Assembly: GCA_027486585.1 (NCBI GenBank)
Contig: JAIXOU010000079.1
Location: forward strand, 38,867 to 102,866
Direction: 5' to 3'
From: Verrucomicrobiaceae bacterium
GTDB taxonomy: Bacteria > Verrucomicrobiota > Verrucomicrobiia > Verrucomicrobiales > Verrucomicrobiaceae
DNA length: 64,000 bases
In this document: positions 40,127-48,607 of the stretch, piece after piece
How the letters are laid out: each line of letters starts with the position of its first letter
Numbering within the stretch: position 1 is the stretch's first letter
Notes under the pieces: model-generated
The model's input: only the letters and a program-made list of their open reading frames with translations
What the model was told of the DNA's origin: nothing
Databases searched by the model: none
Position numbers and translations under genes: made by a program

Positions 40127-41566
40127 TTATAAGCCGAGCATGGCCTCGATCAGTGCATCTCTCAGTGCGCTGGCAGCCTGACCGTCAGCGTAGTGATTGA
40201 TCATGAAAGTGAAGGAGTATTCTTTCCCTGAATTGGTCGTGATCATGCCAGTCGTGGATCGGATGCTGGACATGGCGCCGCCTTTCCAACGCAGAGTGTC
40301 TTTGCTTAGCAGGGAGTCTTTATAAATCGCTCCAAATGGCCCGCGAGCCGCCAAGTGTTGCAGCCGAGTCAGGTCATGGGGTGTAATAAAATCAGCCCTC
40401 GCTAAGCCACAGCCATCTTCCATCCGCAGGCCGGTGAAGGTTAATCCGCGAGTTTTCCAGTGCTCGCGAATGACCGCATCAGGTGCTTTCCGTCCTTGTA
40501 GGCCGAGCAGTCGGAACAGGCACTCGGTTTCATGATTGTCCGAAGTGGCGTGAATGCTGGTGATGATCTCTTTCAATGTTGGCGACTGGTGCGTGACCAG
40601 CACTTCCGTTGGCTCAGCAGGTGGCGTTTCAATGGCGCTCCAGGCTGCTGTTGCGCCCCTGACGGTGATGCCTGCTGTGATGAGGATTTTTTTCAAATGA
40701 TGCGCCGCAAAGTATTCGGGGTCGGGCACCGCGCCAAGAAGCTGAAAGTGACTCTCGCCCAAAGGCACACTACCACGCAGGTGGACTACGCCTGCATGCT
40801 CGCCACCGTGAATGACGACTCTATCTCCAGAGTCGGCGGCACCTGTCAGCGTTTCATTGATCGCCGTCACGCCAGGCACTTCAGGGTCTGTGCCCAGAAA
40901 TTCAGCCGGCTGGCCTACTGTGGCTGAGGCACGAAAAACGGCGGTGTAGCGGTTATGCTCCAGATTCAGGCCGGATACGGCGCTGCCATAACCATTGCCG
41001 ATGTCTCCCCAGTTCCAAAAATCATCAAAGATCGATCCTTTGAAAAGCCTGCCATCTCCAATGATGCGGCCTTGGATAGTCGTCACTCCGCGCTTTTTCA
41101 GATCCTCAGCCATGACGTGAAGATCCGCCAAGCTCAGCATGGGGTCACCGCCCCCCACTAGGATAAGGTCTCCTTCAATGACGCCGTTTTTGGGCGGTGT
41201 TGTGGCATTGAGGTGGGTTTCAATTTGAAAATCAGGTCCCCAGATTTCCAGTGCAGTCGCTGTGGTGACAGTTTTTAAACTAGAGGCTGGGATAAAGGCA
41301 GTCTGCGCCTGATGATCTTCGATGACCGCGCCCTCGGAATCCATGAGACAAAAGCCAATGGCCGCTCCTTTCAGTCCAGGCTTAGCCGCTGCCTCATGCA
41401 GGATTTTATGGATCGGTGATTCCTGTGGCACCACGGGAATGATTGGTGCTGGCGGCACCACGGGTTTTTCAACGACTGGTATCGGCTCCGGCGCTCGAGT
41501 GGCCTGCTGCCAAAGTACAAAGGCTAGGGCTGCCGCTAAAATCAGAATGAGGGCGTTTTTCGCCAT
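40127..41566 (-). CDS. dacB: D-alanyl-D-alanine carboxypeptidase/endopeptidase (S13, PBP4 type)
   Basis: 479 residues with an N-terminal signal anchor (ALILILAAALAFVLW) and a Pro-rich linker. The S13 triad elements are SSLK (SxxK, in FIPASSLKTVTTATALE), SDN (SxN, in TSDNHETECLFRLLG) and, in the place of the usual KTG, KGG (in WKGGAMSSIRSTTG). Other family marks are NLEHNRYTAVFR, DGCGLARADFITPHDL and EGDLILVGGGDP. PBP4-type enzymes remove terminal D-Ala and cut crosslinks in periplasmic peptidoglycan. The KGG change is notable because the KTG Thr/Ser is normally important. It is the last gene of the run, three bases after thiS. Confidence 0.9.
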   Translation of the reverse strand: MAKNALILILAAALAFVLWQQATRAPEPIPVVEKPVVPPAPIIPVVPQESPIHKILHEAAAKPGLKGAAIGFCLMDSEGAVIEDHQAQTAFIPASSLKTVTTATALEIWGPDFQIETHLNATTPPKNGVIEGDLILVGGGDPMLSLADLHVMAEDLKKRGVTTIQGRIIGDGRLFKGSIFDDFWNWGDIGNGYGSAVSGLNLEHNRYTAVFRASATVGQPAEFLGTDPEVPGVTAINETLTGAADSGDRVVIHGGEHAGVVHLRGSVPLGESHFQLLGAVPDPEYFAAHHLKKILITAGITVRGATAAWSAIETPPAEPTEVLVTHQSPTLKEIITSIHATSDNHETECLFRLLGLQGRKAPDAVIREHWKTRGLTFTGLRMEDGCGLARADFITPHDLTRLQHLAARGPFGAIYKDSLLSKDTLRWKGGAMSSIRSTTGMITTNSGKEYSFTFMINHYADGQAASALRDALIEAMLGL

Positions 41567-41569
41567 ACG

Positions 41570-41770
41570 CTAGCCTCCTGCCGTGATTTGTACGATCTCG
41601 ATCACATCACCATCGTTGATCGTGGCGCTGGTGATTTCCTTTGGCAAAAGAGCCAGTTGATTTTGCTCCACGACGACTGGCTTGCCAGCCAGGCCCACGG
41701 CCTCCAGTAGGCGGGTCATCGTCAGGGGGGCAGGAAAGTCGCGTTTAGTTCCGTTCAGGGTGATGGTCAT
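41570..41770 (-). CDS. thiS: Sulphur carrier protein ThiS
   Basis: 66 residues, the family size, with the start MTITLNGTKRDF, the middle LLEAVGLAGKPVVVEQNQ, the patch IVQITAGG and the C-terminal Gly-Gly needed for adenylation and thiocarboxylation. ThiS delivers sulphur to the thiazole half of thiamine. It is normally next to thiG or thiF, but here lies between a transport adaptor gene and dacB with gaps of 46 and 3 bases and no other thi gene in the window. Another MoaD/ThiS-type sulphur carrier role cannot be excluded. Confidence 0.9.
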   Translation of the reverse strand: MTITLNGTKRDFPAPLTMTRLLEAVGLAGKPVVVEQNQLALLPKEITSATINDGDVIEIVQITAGG

Positions 41771-41816
41771 GGTGATGAGAAGAAAGCGGGTGATGACTGG
41801 GTGGCAAGCGCGGTGC

Positions 41817-43766
41817 TCAAAGCCACCAGCGCATTTGCAGCCAGCGGGTGAATTTTCTCAGCAGCACGCGGCCAGCAGCGCGGCGGTCGAGTTCGATCTT
41901 GGCCCGTCCGGTTAAGCCGGGACGCATGAGCGGCTGCAGGTCACTCGGTAGGTTGATGCTGGGTAGAGTGATGCTGAAAACGCCACCTTCTTTGCTGCTG
42001 TGCAGGGCAGGGCTGATTTGCTCTCTGCTTTCCAGCATGGCTTTCAGCGGATGAGCACTTTGCGTGTAAAGCAAGTAACGCACCTCTCTCGGCGCGGACT
42101 CGGTGAGCGCTTCCTCGATGTCGCTGATGTCGGCTTCGGCAATTTCAAGTCGCAGATCCCAGGTGTCGACCGTGGCCACTTCGGCAAACATTTCGCCCGA
42201 CTGTAAAAAGGTGCCGCTGCGCAGATGCACGTCTTTCGTCATGACCACACCGTCGATCGGCGCACGCAGGGCCGACAGATCCATCTCTAGACGCAGCCTT
42301 TTTTCCGTTTCAGCCGTGGCCTGGGCTTCGAGCATGGCGATCCGAGCCAGAGCTTCTTTTCCCTGACCACGCTGGCGCTCGGCTTCGGCTTCCAGTCGTT
42401 TGCGTGATTGCACGCTGCTTTCCCAATCACTCTGAAGTCTGCGTGTATCGAGCTGGGCGATGACCTGATCTTTTTTGACACGATCACCTTCTCGCACCAG
42501 CACCTCATCCACTCGTCCCGCTGACTCGGTGGTGATCATCGCTCTTTTCCGTGGTAGCAGGGTGCAGTCACCCTCGATTTTGACTTGTAGGGGCCAAAGA
42601 AAAGCGATGAGGAGAAGAGCTGCGGAAACAATCAGCCAGGTCATCCAGCGCCGACGTTGTGTGGTCGTGGCGGATTCACGCCAGTGTCCTAATTTGGCCA
42701 AGAGAGGTGCTAGCGGTAGTGACTGATGTACAAGCGCTGCTTTGATCGATCGCCCCGTTAGATCGGCCAACCACTGTGCCAGGGCCAGCGATGGTGGTCT
42801 TGGATCACCTGCCACTCCAGTTGGGCCAAAGCTGGCCGCATCTGCACTTTCACAGAGTAAAACACCAAGCACGCGACCCTCAGCGCCATCACGTAAAGGC
42901 ACCAGTGCCACCGACTGCATGGGCGTGTCTGCAAAATAATCGCGATGAGTCCCTGCGGTGATGATTTGCAGCTGATCGTCAGCAACGGTTTTAGCCAGCT
43001 GGATCATGCGCACGACTGGTTCGGAGCGCGTCTCGACTTGCGGTTGGCCGGAGATGCCGATGACGCGCCAGCGATCTCCTTGTCGAATGAGAATGCTGAC
43101 ACGATTGATGCCTAAAAGCTCCCGAGCATGAGCTGTGGCCAGTCTGGCGGCCTGCTCAGGATCCAATTGCCCTGTCATGTCCTGCGCCATTTGCAGGAGC
43201 TGCTGCTGGCGCTGACTTTGCGCCCCCAGTTCACGCATTTGACGTGCCCTAAGCCGTGGCCCCAGTTCTGTCATGAGTGCCTGGAGCATCAGGGCTAACT
43301 CCGCTAGTTTTTTGGGATCGCTATGCTGCGGAAACCAAAGTTGCACGGCGCCGAGCTGATCATCACCACTGCGCAGCGGCACTGCCACAATGCCGTGTGG
43401 GCCAAGATTGACTAAGACTCCGGGCGTGACGGCTTCCTGACCCGTGGGCGCAGGCATCAATACCAGAGGCTGAGAAGAAAGAATGACCTCACTTGCGGCA
43501 CGCAGCACTTGCTGGCGCTGGGCACTTTCAGCATTGCCAGCCGCCTCTTCTATTCTGTCAGCCGCACCGAGTTTTAGAGATAAATCTCGTCCTTCGCGTC
43601 TCGCCACCAGCCAAATCGCGCCGCCTAGAGACTCTGTGGCACTGCATAAAAGTGTGAGCACTCCTTTCAGTACATCCTGATCCGATGCTGGTGAGCCAGC
43701 CACACGCGCCAGTTCTGCAGAGAGCTTTTGCAGTGACTGAAGACGATCTGTCGGTGCTGTCGCCAT
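41817..43766 (-). CDS. GAF-GAF-TM-HlyD membrane fusion protein
   Basis: 649 residues in four parts: a GAF-like domain (about 15-165), a second GAF-like domain (about 200-345, with IGISGQPQVETRSEPVVR and VALVPLRDGAEGRVLGVLLC), one membrane helix (about 375-393) and an HlyD/AcrA-type periplasmic adaptor (about 400-640). The adaptor has the biotinyl-lipoyl-like start (AGRVDEVLVREGDRVKKDQV), a short coiled coil, the second lipoyl half (LRAPIDGVVMTKDVHLRSG) and a beta-barrel end. GAF domains bind small ligands, so the cytoplasmic half may sense a signal. It lies two bases from the TolC-like gene; no pump gene is next to it. Confidence 0.85.
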   Translation of the reverse strand: MATAPTDRLQSLQKLSAELARVAGSPASDQDVLKGVLTLLCSATESLGGAIWLVARREGRDLSLKLGAADRIEEAAGNAESAQRQQVLRAASEVILSSQPLVLMPAPTGQEAVTPGVLVNLGPHGIVAVPLRSGDDQLGAVQLWFPQHSDPKKLAELALMLQALMTELGPRLRARQMRELGAQSQRQQQLLQMAQDMTGQLDPEQAARLATAHARELLGINRVSILIRQGDRWRVIGISGQPQVETRSEPVVRMIQLAKTVADDQLQIITAGTHRDYFADTPMQSVALVPLRDGAEGRVLGVLLCESADAASFGPTGVAGDPRPPSLALAQWLADLTGRSIKAALVHQSLPLAPLLAKLGHWRESATTTQRRRWMTWLIVSAALLLIAFLWPLQVKIEGDCTLLPRKRAMITTESAGRVDEVLVREGDRVKKDQVIAQLDTRRLQSDWESSVQSRKRLEAEAERQRGQGKEALARIAMLEAQATAETEKRLRLEMDLSALRAPIDGVVMTKDVHLRSGTFLQSGEMFAEVATVDTWDLRLEIAEADISDIEEALTESAPREVRYLLYTQSAHPLKAMLESREQISPALHSSKEGGVFSITLPSINLPSDLQPLMRPGLTGRAKIELDRRAAGRVLLRKFTRWLQMRWWL

Positions 43767-43768
43767 GA

Positions 43769-45352
43769 TTACTTGCTCTTCACCTCCCGGGCGCTTTGCA
43801 GCTGGTTTTTGCCACGGTCGATGCGGATGCCATATCTCTCTAGTAAAGTGCCTGTGACGAGCTGGAGCTGTGTAGCAGCCTTGTTGTAGTCCGCATGAGC
43901 TGCAATCTGCCTCGTGCGTGCATCCGCCAGTGAAGTGCGCGCTTTGAGCACATCAAAGCTGCGCGCTAAACCTTCTTCCAGGCGCTTTTGTTCCGTCTCT
44001 AAAAGCCGCTCAGCCAAGCGCGCTGATTCACGGGTGGACTCCATCCGTGCACGAGCTGATCTGACTCGGGCGATCACGCTGTCGAGTTCCACTGAGATGC
44101 TGAGTTCACTGCGAGCGATGTTTAAAATAGCCTGCTGCTGGCGGTGGTCAGCCACGTTGCTATTGGCCTTCGCTGTGCGGTTCCCCAGCGGGATGGTGAA
44201 CTGAAAACCTACCTGGGTGTCGTAGCCTTGACGCTGAAACGCACTTCCAAAGGCATCGCCACGTCCACCTGCCAATCCGTTCGCGGTAAGCGTGGCCTGG
44301 AGGTCCAGCCGTGGCAGCAGTTGATTGCGTGCATACTTCACAATGATGGCTTGCTTCTCCGCGTCTTCAATGGCGGCACGATGATCAGGCCTGCGCTGCA
44401 AAGCATTCCGTAAATGCTGAATGCGATCCGTCGGCGGTGCGATGAATGGCAGAGAGTCTTTCGGCAGGAAAACCATGCCGCCGCCTTCCTCCAGAGATCC
44501 GAGGATTTGAGTCTTCAGAGTCATCTGTTTTTCTACCACAAGACTGAGAGCTGAGATCACCTCTTCACGCGCCACTGCCACCGCGACCTCTGCCTCCTGA
44601 ACATCAGCCGCTGATAGCACACCGACTCCCAGTCGCTTCTGGTTTTCTATCACCAAGGTCTGTGCAAAGGCCACGACCTCCCTCTTCACCTCGATGTTTT
44701 CCAGGGCAAAAATCAGATCAAAGTATTCGACGATCACTTGGCTCAGCGAACGCTGAAATTGCAGCTCCCATTTGGCATCCGCAATGGCCGAATTCCGACG
44801 ACTTACCCTTACCTCAGCCAGACTTACCGCTGGTCCAAAATCACGCAGAAGAGGCTGAGTTACGCTGGCTCCTACAGCCGCTGCATATTCAGGATAAAAA
44901 ATAGCCGGTGGCCTCTGACGATTCAGGTCATTGCGGAATTCTCCTGCGCTGGCAAAAATTTTGTATTCCAAACCTGTCGGTAGTTTGCCTGTGATACCTG
45001 CTTGGCTGAGCAGACTCTGCTGCTGAAACAGGCGCGGATCCTGAAGCGCGACGATGGTCCCGCCAGTTTGAACATACTCCAGAGCATTCTGAGGCAAGTT
45101 TGATTCCCGCCAGGTTGAGGTCAGAAAAAACGCAGGCTCAAATTTTCCCAGGGCACTGTTCGTCTGCTGCTCAGCAATGGCCCAGTTCAGCCACTCGATC
45201 CGCACATCGAGACTCTTCTCCATGACCTTTTGCACGGCTTGATCCAGCGTCAGGTAAGTCGGTTGCAGGCCCAGAGTCTCCTGAAACGACTGCGCGCGCG
45301 TCCTCGTGCAGAGGCCAGCGCAGAGAATCAAAAGAAGAACAACACGAAACAC
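43769..45352 (-). CDS. TolC-family outer membrane efflux protein
   Basis: About 527 residues if the GTG at 45352 is used, which gives the signal peptide MFRVVLLLILCAGLCTRTRAQ; the open frame reaches an ATG at 45442, inside the end of the upstream gene, but that version has a long charged, Cys-rich leader. The protein has the TolC/OEP layout: two homologous halves of long helices (TLDQAVQKVMEKSLDVRIEW; IEDAEKQAIIVKYARNQLLP) and beta segments, with LARSFDVLKARTSLADARTRQ near the C-terminus. It likely forms the outer membrane channel for the HlyD-like adaptor gene that follows two bases downstream. Confidence 0.88.
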   Translation of the reverse strand: MFRVVLLLILCAGLCTRTRAQSFQETLGLQPTYLTLDQAVQKVMEKSLDVRIEWLNWAIAEQQTNSALGKFEPAFFLTSTWRESNLPQNALEYVQTGGTIVALQDPRLFQQQSLLSQAGITGKLPTGLEYKIFASAGEFRNDLNRQRPPAIFYPEYAAAVGASVTQPLLRDFGPAVSLAEVRVSRRNSAIADAKWELQFQRSLSQVIVEYFDLIFALENIEVKREVVAFAQTLVIENQKRLGVGVLSAADVQEAEVAVAVAREEVISALSLVVEKQMTLKTQILGSLEEGGGMVFLPKDSLPFIAPPTDRIQHLRNALQRRPDHRAAIEDAEKQAIIVKYARNQLLPRLDLQATLTANGLAGGRGDAFGSAFQRQGYDTQVGFQFTIPLGNRTAKANSNVADHRQQQAILNIARSELSISVELDSVIARVRSARARMESTRESARLAERLLETEQKRLEEGLARSFDVLKARTSLADARTRQIAAHADYNKAATQLQLVTGTLLERYGIRIDRGKNQLQSAREVKSK

Positions 45353-45426
45353 GTCCGCATCATGCGGGAAGGTAGCGCTAATGCAAGCACGTCGGCAGGG
45401 ACATAGCCATCCTGGCAAGCGGCGGC

Positions 45427-46101
45427 TTATTTTTTCTTCCACTCTTCGCCTTCATCATCATCGTCGTTGCCCTTATAGCCATCATTGTAACCTTCATCTT
45501 CCTCGTCTTCGTCCTGATCGAGGTCGATTCCTGCTAAGGCATCCAGATCCAGATCCAGTTCATCAGGGTCGATTTCATCGACATCTTCATCGTCGTCCTC
45601 AATCGCAGCAGCGGCAGCAGCGTCCTTGTCTTCTTGGCCACGTTTTTCGATCTCGGCCAGCGTATCCGTCATGTCGTCTACACTGTCCCAGACGTGCTGA
45701 GCCACAAACAAGGGCGCGCCTTGCTGTACCGCCATGGCGATGCTGTCACTCGGACGCGTATCCAGTTCGATTAGTTTCCGTGAATGCAGCTCATTTTCAG
45801 CTGAAAGGATCATGCGTGCATGAAACACACTGCCATGCACCTCATTGATGATGACGCGGTCCACCTTTGCCCCAAAGGCCAGCAAAACCGTGGCCAATAG
45901 GTCGTGGGTCATCGGGCGTTCCTTGGAGATACCCCGCATGAACATCGAGATCGCAGAGCCGACCGACTCATCCACATAGATGACAAAGGTCTTTTCCTCA
46001 TTACCCAAAAAAACAGCAAAACTCCCGTCTAAGGGGAGGACGGCACGCACTTGGGCTTCAACGACATCGCGATTCATTCCCTTAACTAAAGCGCGACCCA
46101 T
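45427..46101 (-). CDS. Bifunctional nuclease (BFN/DUF151) domain protein with acidic tail
   Basis: 224 residues. Residues about 10-140 form a BFN (DUF151) domain: GSFAVFLGNEEKTFVIYVDE, MTHDLLATVLLAFGAKVDRV, IELDTRPSDSIAMAVQQGAPLFV. The last 70 residues are very rich in Asp and Glu (DDDEDVDEIDPDELDLDLDAL onward) and end KKK, a low-complexity tail not typical of every family member. BFN proteins were described as RNase/DNase in plants; the bacterial role is unclear. First gene in the minus-strand run that continues with the TolC-like gene. Confidence 0.88.
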   Translation of the reverse strand: MGRALVKGMNRDVVEAQVRAVLPLDGSFAVFLGNEEKTFVIYVDESVGSAISMFMRGISKERPMTHDLLATVLLAFGAKVDRVIINEVHGSVFHARMILSAENELHSRKLIELDTRPSDSIAMAVQQGAPLFVAQHVWDSVDDMTDTLAEIEKRGQEDKDAAAAAAIEDDDEDVDEIDPDELDLDLDALAGIDLDQDEDEEDEGYNDGYKGNDDDDEGEEWKKK

Positions 46102-46159
46102 GTCTCTGGCAACATGACGCTAGTAAAGTTTACGTCTATTTTGTGGCACGGATAAAAAG

Positions 46160-46231
46160 TGTCCCCGACAGGAATCGAACCTGTATCCAGCATTTAGGAA
46201 ACGCTTGTTCTATCCGTTGAACTACGGGGAC
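46160..46231 (-). tRNA. tRNA-Arg (anticodon CCT)
   Basis: Reverse-strand cloverleaf of 72 bases: acceptor GTCCCCG paired with CGGGGAC, D stem GTTC/GAAC, anticodon stem AGCGT/ATGCT with loop TTCCTAA (anticodon CCT), four-base variable loop and T stem ACAGG/CCTGT around TTCGATT. The 3' CCA is not encoded. Reads the AGG codon. Confidence 0.95.
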
Positions 46232-46288
46232 GTGATAGAATTTTATTAATGCACTGAAATGGTCGTGATGGCAAGTGTGGCCACGAAT

Positions 46289-47659
46289 TCACTTCTTCGC
46301 TTTCTTTTTCGCCGGACCTTTGGCTTGTTTTGGGCCTTCGAAAACGGGTGGAATGGTGCCTTTTTCCCAATCAGTGATGGCTGCGCTGAGTTCGGCGATG
46401 ATTTCCGGCTTCTCGGTGGCGAGGTTTTTGGTTTCACCGATGTCAGAGGCTAGATCGTAAAGTTCGGGCTGGCCACCGGGGAGATGAACGAGTTTCCAGT
46501 TCCCTTGACGCATGGCATGATTGCCTTGCGGTCCTAGACTGCGCCAAAAGAGGCGCTCATGCGGGGCACCTGGCTTTTCACCTGTGAGATAGGGAATCAG
46601 GTTCACGCCATCAAGGCGACGATCATCCGGCAACGCACCTCCAGCGAGAGCGACAGCAGTGGGCAAAATATCAAGAGCGATCACAGACTGGTCATAGGTG
46701 CCGGGTTTCAGCTTAGCTGGCCAATTGATCAGGAATGGCACACGCATTCCGCCTTCATAGACCATGCCTTTGGCACCTCGCAGCGGGGTATTGTCGGTGA
46801 AGTTGCTCTTGCCTTTGCCACTGAGATTTGGGCCGCCATTATCACTGATAAAGAAGATGAGGGTGTTTTCGGTCTGCTTGGTCTCGGCGAGCTTTTCGGT
46901 CACTTGGCCCACAGCTGCGTCCAGCGCGCAGATCATGGCAGCATAGGTGCGGCGGTCTGGATCGGTGATATGTGCCAGTTTCTTCAGCCAGCTTTCGGGT
47001 GCTTGTAAAGGTGTGTGTGGTGCATTGAAGGCTAGGTAAAGCAGCCAGGGGGCTTTTTCAGCTCCAGAGTGGCGCTGAATGAAGGCACTAGCCTCGTCTC
47101 CGAATTGCTCGGTGAGGTATTTAGTCTGAGGCTCGTCCACGCCATTTCGATTCAGTGGAATGGTGTACTCAGCTCCAGCTTTGTCTCCGGGGAAGTAAAT
47201 GTGCCCACCACCGAGCGCGCCGAAGTACTCCTGAAAGCCGCGCTTCATGGGATGAAACTGCGGATGCGCACCCAGGTGCCATTTGCCAACGGCTCCTGTG
47301 GCGTAGCCTGCTTTTTGCATCAGCTCAGGAAGAGTCACTTGGTCCATGGGCAGTCCTTGCTTGGTGTCCTCTGGCAGCCAAGCGGGATTATTCTCATGAC
47401 CGAAGCGGTGCTGGTAACGCCCTGTCATCAAGCCAGCGCGTGTCGGACTGCAAAAGGGATGCGAGACATAACCATTGGTGCAACGAACGCCTGAGGCAGC
47501 CAGTTTATCCAGATTGGGCGTGGGGATTTCTTTGCTGCCTTGAAAACCGACATCATGGTAGCCAAGGTCGTCGGCCACGATGATGAGCACATTAGGCTGA
47601 TCCGAAGCCCTGAGGAAAAGCGCAGATAATACAAAAAGAGTCGTGGTGAGGCGGAGCAT
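46289..47659 (-). CDS. Sulfatase (arylsulfatase family, formylglycine type)
   Basis: 456 residues with a signal peptide (LTTTLFVLSALFLRASDQ) and the type-I sulfatase fold: metal-binding start PNVLIIVADDLGYHDVG, active-site motif FCSPTRAGLMTGR (C-x-P-x-R, Cys at about residue 70, converted to formylglycine by an anaerobic or other maturase), and the second metal site LIFFISDNGGPN. The C-terminus ends in a Lys/Ala-rich tail (KQAKGPAKKKAKK). It cuts sulphate esters, probably from sulphated polysaccharides, a typical trait of this phylum. No maturase gene is in view. It stands apart from its neighbours, just upstream of tRNA-Arg. Confidence 0.93.
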   Translation of the reverse strand: MLRLTTTLFVLSALFLRASDQPNVLIIVADDLGYHDVGFQGSKEIPTPNLDKLAASGVRCTNGYVSHPFCSPTRAGLMTGRYQHRFGHENNPAWLPEDTKQGLPMDQVTLPELMQKAGYATGAVGKWHLGAHPQFHPMKRGFQEYFGALGGGHIYFPGDKAGAEYTIPLNRNGVDEPQTKYLTEQFGDEASAFIQRHSGAEKAPWLLYLAFNAPHTPLQAPESWLKKLAHITDPDRRTYAAMICALDAAVGQVTEKLAETKQTENTLIFFISDNGGPNLSGKGKSNFTDNTPLRGAKGMVYEGGMRVPFLINWPAKLKPGTYDQSVIALDILPTAVALAGGALPDDRRLDGVNLIPYLTGEKPGAPHERLFWRSLGPQGNHAMRQGNWKLVHLPGGQPELYDLASDIGETKNLATEKPEIIAELSAAITDWEKGTIPPVFEGPKQAKGPAKKKAKK

Positions 47660-47784
47660 GCCTGCCGTAAACGCATAAGGGGCGCTGAGTTTTCAAAGTG
47701 CGCTTTTAAAAAGTCTTCTTGCGGCTTTCGAAATCGGCAAATCCTGCACCTGGTTATCCCTCGGAGTCCTTTTAGCTTCAGGGA

Positions 47785-48483
47785 TCAAAGGTCAGCTGCA
47801 TAGGCCTGCAGCTGCCGATACTCAGCCAAGATGCTTTTCACCGCAGCGACGGTGGCTCTCACTTGCTGGTCCATCGGGGCGAGAGCAGGCGTTTCAAAGA
47901 CGATTTCTAAAGGTTTGGGACTCTGTTCTGGCGGCGCACTCAGGATGCCGAGGTAGCCTTCTTTGATGATACCGCGCGCAGCTGGGAAGCTATCAATGAT
48001 GGGCGATTCATTGCGTGGCAAATGCGCTGAGGCGGCTTTCAGGGCGGGCTCCAGCAGATGCTCACTTAGCAATGCACCACTGACAAACCCGTAACAGCCA
48101 TCGGATTCATCATCCGAGTGCAGAGCGATGATGCCAGCATAGCTTTCTCGACGCAGTTCTGTTTCTAAAAAAAGAATCTCGGGCTCGGTGGAACCCACCC
48201 AAAATTCACGATTCAGATCTAGACCACTGTGGTTATGACGTGTGCTGAGATGACGACCGGTCGGATTACATATGGGATAGAAGTGCAGTTCATAGTCCCG
48301 CAGTTCTTCTGGATTCTCGGTGGCCCAACGGATCAATTCATGCACGGCTAAGATGCCCGCCTCTTCGTCGCCATGAATGCCCGCAAAGATACCGAACTTG
48401 TAAGCCTGACCGGATCTCAGTGTCTGACTGACCATCTTCGAAATGAAGATGCTCTGGTCGGGCTTGAGTAAACTTTCTGTCAT
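47785..48483 (-). CDS. Succinylglutamate desuccinylase/aspartoacylase-like (M14-type) protein
   Basis: 232 residues with the zinc ligand motif GIHGDEEAG (His and Glu), the substrate-binding stretch CNPTGRHLSTRHNHSGLDLNRE-like (NPxGR...LDLNR), a third ligand His in IIALHSDDE and the catalytic Glu candidate in EIVFETPA. This is the AstE/AspA/M14-like family of deacylases. The exact substrate cannot be read from the sequence. The molecule is soluble, with no signal peptide. It follows the cytochrome/propeller gene on the same strand with 124 bases between. Confidence 0.85.
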   Translation of the reverse strand: MTESLLKPDQSIFISKMVSQTLRSGQAYKFGIFAGIHGDEEAGILAVHELIRWATENPEELRDYELHFYPICNPTGRHLSTRHNHSGLDLNREFWVGSTEPEILFLETELRRESYAGIIALHSDDESDGCYGFVSGALLSEHLLEPALKAASAHLPRNESPIIDSFPAARGIIKEGYLGILSAPPEQSPKPLEIVFETPALAPMDQQVRATVAAVKSILAEYRQLQAYAADL

Positions 48484-48607
48484 TGTTCGGATGCGTGGCC
48501 TGGCTGAAAAGGGTTCATTTCAGTCAGCAAGGGAGAAATTTAGCCACCGCATGACAAAGTTCCAGCTTTTCCGCATGCTGCCGTCGCCATGGCTCTTGTG
48601 AACCATG

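Noticed and set aside
43769..45442. ATG at 45442 as start of the TolC-like gene
   Set aside because: It would add a charged, Cys-rich leader before the signal peptide and overlap the upstream gene; the GTG at 45352 fits better, although this is not proven.
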